From positions 1 to 8,016 of the forward strand of contig CAJUEU010000055.1 in NCBI GenBank assembly GCA_910585735.1: 8,016 nt of DNA. Direction: 5' to 3'. Source of the stretch: an uncultured Oscillospiraceae bacterium. GTDB lineage: Bacteria; Bacillota; Clostridia; Oscillospirales; Oscillospiraceae. The first letter of the stretch is position 1. The number at the start of each line of letters is the position of its first letter. Made by a program: the position numbers and the translations under genes. The notes under the pieces were generated by a model. The model made no database searches and had not been told where the DNA came from. It worked only from the letters and a program-made list of their open reading frames with translations. Positions 1 to 6,775 of the stretch are shown one piece after another.

Positions 1-1130
1 CCGTCCTTGATGGTGACCACGCCCATGGGCTTATCGGGATCGCCGTTGACCACGGTGTAGGTACCGCAGAGGCCCTCCACGGTGCAGTTGCGCATATACT
101 CGGCAATGGCGGCGCGGTCGGGACCACACTTGGTCAGCGCGTCGATGAAGCAGGTCACGCCGTCGTACATGTTCAGCACATGGGAGTTGATGGACTCCAC
201 GTTGTATTTGGCCTTGTAGCCCTCAGAGAATTCCTTGAACTGAGGAGTGTCGGCGTCCAGGTCCAGGGCGGTCATAATGAGGGTCCCGTCCCCCTCGGTC
301 CCTACCACGTCAAGCAGGCCCTGCTGCTGCGCGGCGCCAAAGGTCATGATGGGGGCTTCGATCTCCAGATTCTTGGCCTGCAGAATGATGGAGGCCACGT
401 CGGCGTAGCCGCCGTAAACCACCAGCACCTCGGGGTTCATGTTCTTCAGAGAGGTAAGGATGGCATTGAAGTCCTTCTGCTCCTTCTCATAGGACTCGGC
501 AGCCATCACCTTGCCGCCCCGCTCCTCAAAGTACTTGGTAAAGTACTCCTTGCTGCTGTTGCCGGCGTCGTCGTTCAGGTACAGGAACACCACATTCTCA
601 GCGCCGTAGAAGTTGGCCAGGAACTTGGCGTAGAACCGCTGCTGGATCTCAGAGGTGTTGCAGCCCCGGACCATGTAGTTGCCCAGACTGGTAAAGTCAG
701 CATGGGAGGAGGAGGGAGCAAAGTGGACGATGCCGGCATCCTCAAAGGTGGGGGCGTCGGCAATGGCGCAGGTGGAGGAGAAGGGACCGAAGCAGGCCAG
801 GTAATCATCATTCTCGGCCACCAGGGAAGCCACCGTCACCGACTCCTTGGAGTCGCCCTTGTCGTCAAAGAAGTCGCACTCAATGAGATGGCCGTTGATG
901 CCGCCGTTGGCGTTGACCTCAGCCAGCTTGTACTCGATGGCGGTCTTGTAGGAGGTGCCGTGCTCGGCGGCGCTGCCGGTCAGCGGCGCGATGAGCGCGA
1001 TCTTGTAGGGCTCGTTGTTGTTTTCGTTGCCGGTAGGATCTTTGGTCTCTGTAGTCCCCTTATCTCCACAAGCGGAGAGCAGACCCAGAAGCATGGTTCC
1101 AGCCAAGAGCATCGCAATTCTTTTTTTCAT
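1..1130 (-). CDS. livJ: LivJ-type ABC transporter substrate-binding lipoprotein (C-terminus off the window)
   Basis: This is the extracytoplasmic solute-binding protein of a branched-chain-amino-acid-type (HAAT) ABC importer. It captures the ligand at the membrane surface and delivers it to the LivHM permease. The 376 visible residues begin MKKRIAMLLAG, with a basic start, a hydrophobic stretch and a lipobox L18-S19-A20-C21, so it should be a lipid-anchored lipoprotein. A Thr/Asn/Glu-rich linker (about 23-40) follows. The periplasmic-binding-protein type 1 fold then starts with YKIALIAPLTG, and NANGGINGHLIECDFFDDKGD and the GPFSS region are typical of the family. The ATG at 1130 is chosen because AAAGGAAAGG lies 5 nt upstream and the signal peptide starts there. 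The frame is open to base 1; family members are usually about 380-400 residues, so probably only a short tail is missing. It lies 17 nt after the UroD-family gene and is last in the visible operon. The ligand is unknown: amino acid, amide, betaine or another small molecule are all possible. Confidence 0.95.
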   Translation of the reverse strand, partial: MKKRIAMLLAGTMLLGLLSACGDKGTTETKDPTGNENNNEPYKIALIAPLTGSAAEHGTSYKTAIEYKLAEVNANGGINGHLIECDFFDDKGDSKESVTVASLVAENDDYLACFGPFSSTCAIADAPTFEDAGIVHFAPSSSHADFTSLGNYMVRGCNTSEIQQRFYAKFLANFYGAENVVFLYLNDDAGNSSKEYFTKYFEERGGKVMAAESYEKEQKDFNAILTSLKNMNPEVLVVYGGYADVASIILQAKNLEIEAPIMTFGAAQQQGLLDVVGTEGDGTLIMTALDLDADTPQFKEFSEGYKAKYNVESINSHVLNMYDGVTCFIDALTKCGPDRAAIAEYMRNCTVEGLCGTYTVVNGDPDKPMGVVTIKD

Positions 1131-1147
1131 GTTTACCTTTCCTTTCA

Positions 1148-2074
1148 TTAATAAGTGTCGCAGACGTTTGCCATTGCTTTTATATTGTCCATGGGGGCAT
1201 AAGCCGCCAATGTACAATCGCCGCCAACGATCAGTCCCTGCTTGCCGTAGGACTCCAGCACGGCCTGGGTCTCCTGGGCGGTCTCCTCCGGGGTGCCGTT
1301 GGAGATGGCCGCCAGGTTATCCAGCCCGCCCATCACCTTCCGGCCAAACATGGCCCGCCCCTGCTGGAGGGACAGGTTGTTTCCGTGAATGTCCCAGTTG
1401 ATGGCCGCGCATTCGTAGTCCCGGTACTGCTCCATGCGAAGGTTATCCCCGCACATATGGAAAATATTGATCTTGGACATGGTATTGATGTAATTCAACA
1501 CGCTCAGGTCATATTTCTTCACATACTGCTGGAACAGGTCATTCTCAAAGCGGTTGAGCTCTCCCCCTCTGGAAGCGTAGTACATACCGTCCACACCCTC
1601 CCGGAAGAAGATATCCGCCTGACGGATCACCGCGTCCTCCAGCCGCTTGAGGGCATCCTCAAAAGCCGGGTGCCGGGAATAGGTATGGGCGTTGACGATG
1701 GCGTCGTCCTTTGTCATGGCCCGGGCGTGGTTCCAGGGAGTGAACAGCGTCCAGTAGACCAGGTCCTCTCCCTGGTTCAGGTCCAGGATCCGCTTGAGCA
1801 GGTCCAGATTGGTCTGAAAATATTTCTCGTTGGGGTCAAAGCCCTTGAAGGACTTCCAATCCTGGGGCATCTGAAGGGGATGATCCACCACAAACCTCAG
1901 ATCCACAATGATCTTCAGAAAGGAGTTCGCACTCTCCCGGTGGAACTCCATCTGGGCCTCAGCCCCGGCCTGTCCGAACCGCCGGTCCTCAGGCACATGG
2001 GCAAACACACAATGGGGTGCGTGATCCACCTGCTGGTCGTTGAAAAATGCCAGCATCCTCTCTTTTCTTGTCAT
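1148..2074 (-). CDS. UroD-superfamily protein, probably an MtaA-like zinc methyltransferase, not HemE
   Basis: This 308-residue cytoplasmic protein belongs to the uroporphyrinogen decarboxylase superfamily (COG0407 type), which also includes corrinoid:coenzyme methyltransferases such as MtaA, MtbA and CmuA. Family-like segments are the N-terminal MTRKERMLAFF, the middle DGMYYASRGGELNRF and INWDIHGNNLSL followed by KVMGGLD. I see no N-terminal RQAGR-type segment expected for haem-pathway UROD. Instead His206-Met-Cys208 (FHMCGD) and Cys287 (GGDCTL), 78 residues apart, match the H-x-C-x(n)-C zinc ligand pattern of the methyltransferase branch. A longer reading with 40 extra N-terminal residues from 2194 is rejected: it overlaps the upstream gene and lacks family similarity. 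The ATG at 2074 has AAGGTGGGAG upstream and overlaps the oxidoreductase stop as ATGA, so translation is probably coupled. No corrinoid-binding partner gene is in view. The methyltransferase role is inference; superfamily membership is secure. Confidence 0.9.
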   Translation of the reverse strand: MTRKERMLAFFNDQQVDHAPHCVFAHVPEDRRFGQAGAEAQMEFHRESANSFLKIIVDLRFVVDHPLQMPQDWKSFKGFDPNEKYFQTNLDLLKRILDLNQGEDLVYWTLFTPWNHARAMTKDDAIVNAHTYSRHPAFEDALKRLEDAVIRQADIFFREGVDGMYYASRGGELNRFENDLFQQYVKKYDLSVLNYINTMSKINIFHMCGDNLRMEQYRDYECAAINWDIHGNNLSLQQGRAMFGRKVMGGLDNLAAISNGTPEETAQETQAVLESYGKQGLIVGGDCTLAAYAPMDNIKAMANVCDTY

Positions 2075-3114
2075 TCTTCTCCCACCTTCGTCCAAGTTTT
2101 GGTTTCCAGCGACTTGTAGGCCGCGTTGATGACCTCCAGGCAGTGCAGGCCCTCCCGGGAAGTACACAGAGGCCTGGTATCCTCCAGAACACATTTCGCG
2201 AAAATATCCACGATCTTGGTGAGCGGGGGCTCATAGTGGCCGGGAAGACGGCCCGTATCATAATAGACCCGCTCGCCGTTACGCTTATGGAGAACCACGC
2301 CGTATTGCCCGGCATAGGTCTCGATGGTCCCCTCAGTACCGTAAACTATGGTTTTTCTGGCATTATCGGAGAAATCCAGCCAGGAAACTTCCACTGTGCC
2401 CACAACGCCGTTCTTATAGCGGACATTCATGACCGCTTGATCCTCATAGGGAATGGGGCTCCCGTCGCTCATGGTCTTGGCCAGGGTGTTGGCGGAGAGA
2501 AAAACCTCCTCCACCTCGTCCTCCAGCATGTAGGTCATCAGGTCGATCCTGTGGCTGCCCACCTGGGAGAGAACCCCGTGAACATGATTGACCCGGTCAT
2601 AATGGCCCTTGTTAATGACCCCTTCAGCGTTGGTCTCATGGCCCCGGAAGCCGTACTCGGTACGGAAGAAAAGCACCTTTCCGATGGCGCCGGACTGGAT
2701 CAGCTCCTTGGCCTTCATGTGGGGGGTGTAGAGCCGCTGATTGTGGTTGATCATCAGCTTCTTGCCACTCTTCCGCTCGGCTTCGATCATCCGGCGGCAC
2801 TGCTCCGGGTTGGAGGCCATAGGCTTCTCGCACAGCACGTGCTTGCCGGCCTCCAGGCCCTTCACGCTGATCTCCCAGTGGGAGCCCTCCGAGGTGGCCA
2901 CCAAAATAGCGTCCACATTCTCGTCTGCCAGGACCTCCTCCAGGCTGTCGTAGACCTTGCCGCCGTACTGCTTGGCAAGGGCCTCGGCCTTGGTCCTTGT
3001 GCGGTTGTAAAAGCCGTACAGGTCCACATAGGGGCTGGCGTCGCAGAGGGGGGCGTGCCGTTTCTTGGCCACATCCCCGCAGCCCACGATCACCATTGAA
3101 ATCTTGCCTTCCAT
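2071..3114 (-). CDS. Gfo/Idh/MocA-family NAD(P)-dependent oxidoreductase
   Basis: This 347-residue cytoplasmic dehydrogenase is of the glucose-fructose oxidoreductase / inositol dehydrogenase / MocA family, whose members typically oxidise or reduce a hydroxyl or keto group of sugars, inositols and related compounds. The N-terminal Rossmann domain (about 1-125) has the dinucleotide motif G11-C-G13-D-V-A16 and the family signature GKHVLCEKPMA, with the catalytic-type lysine K97. The C-terminal alpha/beta domain contains GSHRID (H188, D191), matching the family's GxHxxD active-site motif. Length is normal for the family. The ATG at 3114 follows AAAGGAGG with good spacing. It begins 15 nt after livF and ends in a 4-nt ATGA overlap with the UroD-family gene, so these two enzymes are probably made together. 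The substrate cannot be assigned; the transporter context suggests it acts on the imported compound or a product of it. Confidence 0.95.
   Translation of the reverse strand: MEGKISMVIVGCGDVAKKRHAPLCDASPYVDLYGFYNRTRTKAEALAKQYGGKVYDSLEEVLADENVDAILVATSEGSHWEISVKGLEAGKHVLCEKPMASNPEQCRRMIEAERKSGKKLMINHNQRLYTPHMKAKELIQSGAIGKVLFFRTEYGFRGHETNAEGVINKGHYDRVNHVHGVLSQVGSHRIDLMTYMLEDEVEEVFLSANTLAKTMSDGSPIPYEDQAVMNVRYKNGVVGTVEVSWLDFSDNARKTIVYGTEGTIETYAGQYGVVLHKRNGERVYYDTGRLPGHYEPPLTKIVDIFAKCVLEDTRPLCTSREGLHCLEVINAAYKSLETKTWTKVGEE
2079..2088 (-). promoter_or_regulatory. Ribosome binding site fixing the UroD-family start
   Basis: AAGGTGGGAG on the minus strand lies 4 nt before the ATG at 2074, inside the last codons of the oxidoreductase gene. 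Together with the ATGA stop/start overlap it supports the 308-residue protein rather than the 348-residue reading that begins at 2194. Confidence 0.6.
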
Positions 3115-3129
3115 ATCGTTCCTCCTTTA

Positions 3130-3840
3130 TCAGCCGCCCAGATAGGCGTTTTTCACTTGTTCGTTAACCAAAAGGTCCTTGCTGTCTCCACTCAGGGCAA
3201 TGCGGCCGGTCTCCAGCACATAGCCCCGGTCGGAGACCCCCAGAGCCATCTTGGCGTTCTGCTCTACCAGGAGAATGGTGATCCCCATAGCGTTGATCTC
3301 CTTAATAAGAGAGAAAATGTCCTTCACGATAATGGGCGCCAGACCCAGCGAGGGCTCATCCAGGATCAATAGCTTGGGCTTGCCCATGAGGGCCCGGGCC
3401 ACGGCCAGCATTTGCTGTTCTCCGCCGGACAGTGTGCCCGCCAGCTGGGCATTGCGTTCCTTCAGCACGGGAAACAGCTGAAACGCCCGCTCGATACCCT
3501 CCTCGGTCAGCTTTTTATCGCTGTAAGCATAAACTCCCATGCGGAGATTCTCGGTCACCGTCATCCGAGGAAATACCTGCCGTCCCTCGGGAGAGACCGC
3601 GATCCCCTTCTTAATGATCTGATGGGAAGGAAGGGCCGCAATGTTCTCGCCCTCAAACCAAATCTCGCCGGAGGCCGCTTTGACAATGCCGATGATGGTA
3701 TTCATGGTGGTGGATTTTCCAGCGCCGTTGGCGCCCAGAAGGGTAACCACCTCTCCTTTTTCCACGGCAAAGCTGATGCCCTGCACCGCCTTGATGGCTC
3801 CATAGCTCACATGCAGGTCTTTTACTTCAAGCAGCGCCAT
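3130..3840 (-). CDS. livF: LivF-type ABC transporter ATP-binding protein
   Basis: This is one of the two nucleotide-binding subunits of the HAAT importer; it should pair with the LivG-like subunit on the cytoplasmic face and power transport by ATP hydrolysis. The 236 residues are the usual LivF length. Visible motifs are Walker A GANGAGKST (36-44), the Q-loop region SPEGRQVF (Q88), the ABC signature LSGGEQQ (137-143), Walker B LLILDEP (157-163) and the switch segment LLVEQN (190-195), where LivF proteins normally carry Gln in place of His. The C-terminus AYLGG is typical of the family. A GGAGG ribosome site precedes the ATG at 3840. The gene starts 4 nt after the livG stop and is followed 15 nt later by the oxidoreductase. 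Confidence 0.97.
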   Translation of the reverse strand: MALLEVKDLHVSYGAIKAVQGISFAVEKGEVVTLLGANGAGKSTTMNTIIGIVKAASGEIWFEGENIAALPSHQIIKKGIAVSPEGRQVFPRMTVTENLRMGVYAYSDKKLTEEGIERAFQLFPVLKERNAQLAGTLSGGEQQMLAVARALMGKPKLLILDEPSLGLAPIIVKDIFSLIKEINAMGITILLVEQNAKMALGVSDRGYVLETGRIALSGDSKDLLVNEQVKNAYLGG

Positions 3841-3844
3841 TTTC

Positions 3845-4612
3845 TCACTCCTCCTTTCCCAGATACGCCTCGATCACGCTGGGGTTGGATTTGACCTCTT
3901 CCGGGGTCCCGTAAGCAATACATTCACCATGATCCTGCACATAAATATGCTCACAGATGCTCATGACCAGCTTCATATCATGCTCGATGAGAACCACCGT
4001 ATAACCCATTTCCTTCAGCTTCAGGATGAAGTCGCCCAGGTCCTTGGTCTCCTGCTCGTTCATTCCGGCAGCCGGCTCATCAAAGAGCAGGATCTCGGGG
4101 GAGCTGGCCATAGCCCTGGAAAATTCCAACCGCCTCTGCAGGCCGTAGGGAAGGCTGGTGGCGTAGTTGTAGCGGTAATCATAGAGCCCTGTGATGTTCA
4201 GTATCTCCTCCGCGATCCGCTGGGCTTCAGCCTCCTCCTGCCGGGCCCGCTTGGTTTTCAGCACCACGTCGATCAGATTGGAGCGGGTCTTGCAATGGAC
4301 CCCCAGCATCACGTTCTCCAGCACGGTCATGGTGGGAAAAAGCCGGATGTTCTGGAAGGTCCGGGCCATGCCCAGCTTGGTGATCTCATAGGGCTTTTTC
4401 CCGGTAATGTCCATGTCGTGAAAGTAGACCTTCCCCTCAGTGGGAACGTACATACCAGTGATGTCGTTGAAGAGGGTGGACTTTCCCGCCCCGTTGGGGC
4501 CGATGATCCCCACGATCTCATTTTTATGGATCTGGATGTTGGCGTCGTGCACCGCGCACAGGCCGCCAAACCGCTGGGTCAAATGCTCGGTGCGAAGGAT
4601 CACCTCATTCAT
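3845..4612 (-). CDS. livG: LivG-type ABC transporter ATP-binding protein
   Basis: This is the second ATPase subunit of the importer, 255 residues from the preferred start. Motifs are Walker A GPNGAGKST (38-46), Q-loop Q87 in ARTFQNIRLF, signature LPYGLQR (154-160), Walker B LLFDEP (175-180) and the switch His211 in LIEHDM. The insert between the Q-loop and the signature (about 105-140) is typical of LivG compared with LivF. The signature has Leu158 where Gln is common in LivG; this is a mild deviation in a variable position. A GTG at 4621 could add three residues, but its first base is the last base of the GGAGG ribosome site (4621-4625), so the ATG at 4612, 8 nt from that site, is the better start. 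It overlaps the end of livM by 8 nt (ATGAATGA), suggesting translational coupling, and ends 4 nt before livF. Confidence 0.97.
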   Translation of the reverse strand: MNEVILRTEHLTQRFGGLCAVHDANIQIHKNEIVGIIGPNGAGKSTLFNDITGMYVPTEGKVYFHDMDITGKKPYEITKLGMARTFQNIRLFPTMTVLENVMLGVHCKTRSNLIDVVLKTKRARQEEAEAQRIAEEILNITGLYDYRYNYATSLPYGLQRRLEFSRAMASSPEILLFDEPAAGMNEQETKDLGDFILKLKEMGYTVVLIEHDMKLVMSICEHIYVQDHGECIAYGTPEEVKSNPSVIEAYLGKEE

Positions 4613-5591
4613 GCTTCTCACCTCCGGAACGGACCGACATTTGCTGCCGGATATGCTTCAGGTTGAATCCACCCAAAATTCCCTGGGGCCGCACCAGCAT
4701 CATGATGATGAGAAGCACACCGTAGACGATCTGGCGGACATCCATCAACGGCCGGAGGATCTCGGGCAGGACAGTCAGGGAGATACCGCCCAGCACGCTG
4801 CCCATCAGGTTCCCCAGGCCACCCATGATGGTCATGCTGATAAAGATAGTGGACTGGTCAAAGGTAAAGTTGCTGGGGTCGATAAACCCGATGTAATGGG
4901 CGTAGAAGGCGCCGGCCAGTCCGGCGAAGGCGGTGGCGATAGCAAAGGTCATCACCTTATAGCGGAAGGGATCGACTCCCATGGCCGAAGCGGCAATGTC
5001 GTCATCCTTCACCGCCAGGATCCCCCGGCCCAGCCGGGAATTGATGATCCGATGGATGATAAACATGGTGAGGATCACCAAAAACAGGATGGCATAGTAC
5101 TGCATCCACTTGGGAAAGCGGAAGCCAAACAGGGAAATGCGGGGAATGTTCGGGATCCCCCGGGAGCCTCTGGTCAGCCAGTCCATGTTGGTCTCAAGCG
5201 CCCGGCAGATCTCGCAGAAGGCCATGGTCACAATGGCCACGTATCTTCCGCTGAGCTTCAGGGTAGGCAGTCCTACCAAGATTCCGCACAGGGCGGTCGT
5301 TACCGCCCCGGCCAGCAGAGTGGCCAGAAAGCCCCAGCCTAACTTTGTGGACAAAATGGCGGCGGTATAGGCGCCGATGCCAAAAAAGCCGGCCCAGCCC
5401 AGGCCCGTGATCCCCATATAGCCGGTCAATACGTTCAGGCTCAGGGAGACAAGTACATTGATAAGGCACAGGGTTCCCACATTGATGAGATACGCCCGGC
5501 CGAACAGCAGCGGATAGACCACCGCAATGGCAAGCAGGATCAGATTGACCCATTTTTCGTTTTTCGCCCAGCCCCGCAAAAACCGTTTCAT
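4605..5591 (-). CDS. livM: LivM-type ABC transporter permease
   Basis: This integral membrane subunit normally forms the translocation pore with LivH. It is 328 residues long, close to the usual size, with an N-terminal cytoplasmic stretch (1-12) and about eight to ten hydrophobic segments (for example near 15-30, 40-57, 65-80, 88-110, 164-181, 213-232, 246-275 and 287-300). Family features are LTGYMGITGLGWAGFFGIGAY, the substrate-side TRGSRGIPNIP segment, the cytoplasmic loop SRLGRGILAVKDDDIAASAMG that contacts the ATPases, IMGGLGNLMGSVLG, and the C-terminal LVRPQGILGG. The ATG at 5591 follows GGGGGGAG and lies 12 nt after the stop of the livH remnant, the classical H-M-G-F order. With livH reduced to a stub, its normal partner is not encoded in this window. 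Confidence 0.96.
   Translation of the reverse strand: MKRFLRGWAKNEKWVNLILLAIAVVYPLLFGRAYLINVGTLCLINVLVSLSLNVLTGYMGITGLGWAGFFGIGAYTAAILSTKLGWGFLATLLAGAVTTALCGILVGLPTLKLSGRYVAIVTMAFCEICRALETNMDWLTRGSRGIPNIPRISLFGFRFPKWMQYYAILFLVILTMFIIHRIINSRLGRGILAVKDDDIAASAMGVDPFRYKVMTFAIATAFAGLAGAFYAHYIGFIDPSNFTFDQSTIFISMTIMGGLGNLMGSVLGGISLTVLPEILRPLMDVRQIVYGVLLIIMMLVRPQGILGGFNLKHIRQQMSVRSGGEKHE
4621..4625 (-). promoter_or_regulatory. Ribosome binding site deciding the livG start
   Basis: GGAGG on the minus strand is 8 nt from the ATG at 4612. A competing GTG start (4619-4621) shares a base with this site and so could not use it, which is why the shorter LivG is preferred. Confidence 0.7.
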
Positions 5592-5603
5592 CTCTCTCCC
5601 CCC

Positions 5604-5720
5604 TTATACTTTATTGAGCTTTCGATGTCCCAGAAGTCCGTTGGGCTTGAAGATCAGGAACGCAATAATGATGATAACGCGGAAAGTCTGTTGGAGATCT
5701 GAGACATTTTGAGTTGGAAC
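5604..5720 (-). pseudogene. livH: C-terminal remnant of a LivH-type permease
   Basis: Reading leftward from about 5708, the frame gives SDLQQTFRVIIIIAFLIF, then KPNGLLGHRKLNKV, ending at a TAA (5604-5606). A hydrophobic helix followed by a [KR]PxGLLG tail is how LivH-family permeases end, and the position directly before livM is where livH normally sits. Only about 35 residues of a roughly 290-residue protein remain. The frame stays open upstream through a hairpin (5721-5756) to an ATG at 5762, giving a 52-codon reading, but those codons are hairpin sequence with no permease similarity and no well-placed ribosome site. The upstream limit given here is the hairpin edge; the true junction probably lies between about 5703 and 5720. 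The livM C-terminus has a related tail, so LivH identity rests mainly on gene order. Either a deletion or insertion removed the gene body, or the assembly is chimeric here. Confidence 0.78.
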
Positions 5721-5756
5721 GCCAAAGGGCCGCTGCTTTCGCAGCGGCCCTTTGGC
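5721..5756 (-). terminator. Perfect 16-bp hairpin, probable terminator of the minus-strand AraC gene
   Basis: GCCAAAGGGCCGCTGC (5721-5736) and its exact reverse complement (5741-5756) flank a 4-nt loop. In minus-strand RNA the loop is GAAA, a stabilising GNRA tetraloop. It starts 8 nt after the stop codon of the AraC-family gene, the usual place for an intrinsic terminator. No U-tract follows on either strand beyond the three T/A pairs inside the stem, so termination efficiency is uncertain; the missing tract may have been lost at the junction with the livH remnant. It could instead be an mRNA-stabilising hairpin. Confidence 0.6.
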
Positions 5757-5764
5757 TATCATCC

Positions 5765-6700
5765 CTAATTGAGCATGGCGTCAATCTCCCGCATTTCCCG
5801 GGGGGAGATTCCGTATTCTTTTTTGAAGGCCCGGAAAAAGGTGGGATAGTCCTCAAAGCCCACCCGCCGGCAGACCTCCATCAAGGGCATGTCGTTGAAA
5901 ATCAGATTTCGGGCGGTGAGCAGCCGCCGCTGGGTCACATAGCGATAGAAGCTGGTGCCCAGATTTTTTTGAAATTCCCGGGTGATGGTCCTCTCGCTGG
6001 TAAAAAAGTGGCGGGCGGTTTCGGTGAGGGTAAGTTTCAGGCTCAGATTGCTGTTGATGTAGGCCAGTAGCTGCTCAAAAAAGCCGCCGGGCTCTGCCTG
6101 GATGGAGGGCTTCGGATCGCGGAAGAGTTGGGTCAGAATGATCTGCACATAACTGCTCAGCATATCCCGCCAACGAAGCTCCTGGCGTTCATATTCCCGC
6201 ACGCAAAGGGCGCAGAGGTTACCCAGCTCTTGATGACCCGCGTTGTTGGCCCGCAGCAGATAGTACTGCTCGGGTTGGTAGTTCCATCCGATGGACTCCA
6301 AAAAATCAGCGCCTACGGCGATCAGATCCCGGCTGCAGGGGATATTCTGAGGCTCATAGCGGAGTACCTGGTGGCAGATGCCTGGAGGCACGCATATAAT
6401 ATCCCCTTTTTGTACAATGTAGCGTTGGGAGCCGATCAGGTATTCTACCTGACTTTCTGAGGTGTAGTGAAAGATCTCCAGATAATTGTGGCTGTGCATG
6501 GGGAGCTGGCTTGCGGGGGTCAGCACGTCATGCTTTGCGGTGACACGCCACAGAACCGTGTTGGCATAGCTGTCCATTTTTGCCCGGAACTCACCGGGGG
6601 CCACAGGGAAGCCAAAACCCAGCAGATCCATGTGGGATTGCTGGGCGGGTGAAATGTTTCCCTGAATGTAGGTGCGCGCCGCCTTTTCCTTCTTTTTCAT
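5765..6700 (-). CDS. AraC-family transcriptional regulator with N-terminal cupin-like sensor domain
   Basis: This 311-residue regulator probably binds DNA through its C-terminal domain and a small ligand through its N-terminal domain. The cupin-like part (about 60-115) shows PMHSHNYLEIF (H69, H71), GD at 99-100, PPG at 105-107 and H110. The AraC-type double helix-turn-helix spans about 222-305: LTLTETARHFFTSERTITRE for the first unit, then MEVCRRVGFEDYPTFFRAFKKEYGISPREMR, the canonical second unit and family tail. The ATG at 6700 is preceded by GGGAGG about 9 nt upstream. It is co-directional with and immediately upstream of the transporter operon, and divergent from a second AraC-type gene, so control of the operon by its ligand is a reasonable guess. 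The stop TAG (5765-5767) is followed at once by a hairpin. Confidence 0.95.
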   Translation of the reverse strand: MKKKEKAARTYIQGNISPAQQSHMDLLGFGFPVAPGEFRAKMDSYANTVLWRVTAKHDVLTPASQLPMHSHNYLEIFHYTSESQVEYLIGSQRYIVQKGDIICVPPGICHQVLRYEPQNIPCSRDLIAVGADFLESIGWNYQPEQYYLLRANNAGHQELGNLCALCVREYERQELRWRDMLSSYVQIILTQLFRDPKPSIQAEPGGFFEQLLAYINSNLSLKLTLTETARHFFTSERTITREFQKNLGTSFYRYVTQRRLLTARNLIFNDMPLMEVCRRVGFEDYPTFFRAFKKEYGISPREMREIDAMLN

Positions 6701-6730
6701 TGAGACACACCTCCCGGCCTTTCTTTCTCC

Positions 6731-6760
6731 AGTATACCACGAAATGGCCGAAAATGTAAT
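6731..6760 (-). promoter_or_regulatory. Candidate promoter of the minus-strand AraC gene
   Basis: On the minus strand, TGGTATACT (an extended -10 with TATACT at 6736-6731) lies 18 nt downstream of ATTACA (6760-6755), a 4/6 match to TTGACA. Transcription would start near 6723-6725, giving a leader of about 25 nt that still contains the GGGAGG ribosome site. The region is AT-richer than the flanking genes. The -10 is convincing, the -35 weak. Confidence 0.5.
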
Positions 6761-6775
6761 CTTTCTTTCCGATTT

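Noticed and set aside
180..1151. A 323-codon plus-strand reading opposite livJ.
   Set aside because: Low-complexity Gly/Val/Leu-rich product with no recognisable domain; it mirrors the codon pattern of livJ, whose lipobox and family motifs on the other strand are decisive.
1148..2074. Annotation as hemE (haem biosynthesis uroporphyrinogen decarboxylase).
   Set aside because: The N-terminal arginine motif of UROD is not seen, zinc-type His/Cys residues are present, and no haem genes are nearby.
2075..2194. N-terminal extension of the UroD-family protein by 40 residues.
   Set aside because: It overlaps the oxidoreductase by 120 nt with unrelated sequence, whereas the ATG at 2074 has a ribosome site and a coupled ATGA overlap.
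2047..3099. A 350-codon plus-strand reading opposite the oxidoreductase.
   Set aside because: His/Gly/Leu-rich shadow of a GC-rich gene with no motifs; the minus strand has a Rossmann motif, EKP signature, ribosome site and operon fit.
3256..3273. LivF lacks the switch-loop histidine (Gln194 instead), which might suggest an inactive ATPase.
   Set aside because: Gln at this position is the norm for LivF proteins; all other ATPase motifs are intact.
5604..5762. A 52-codon gene starting at the ATG at 5762.
   Set aside because: Its first third is translated hairpin sequence, no properly spaced ribosome site precedes it, and only the end resembles a permease; better read as a remnant.
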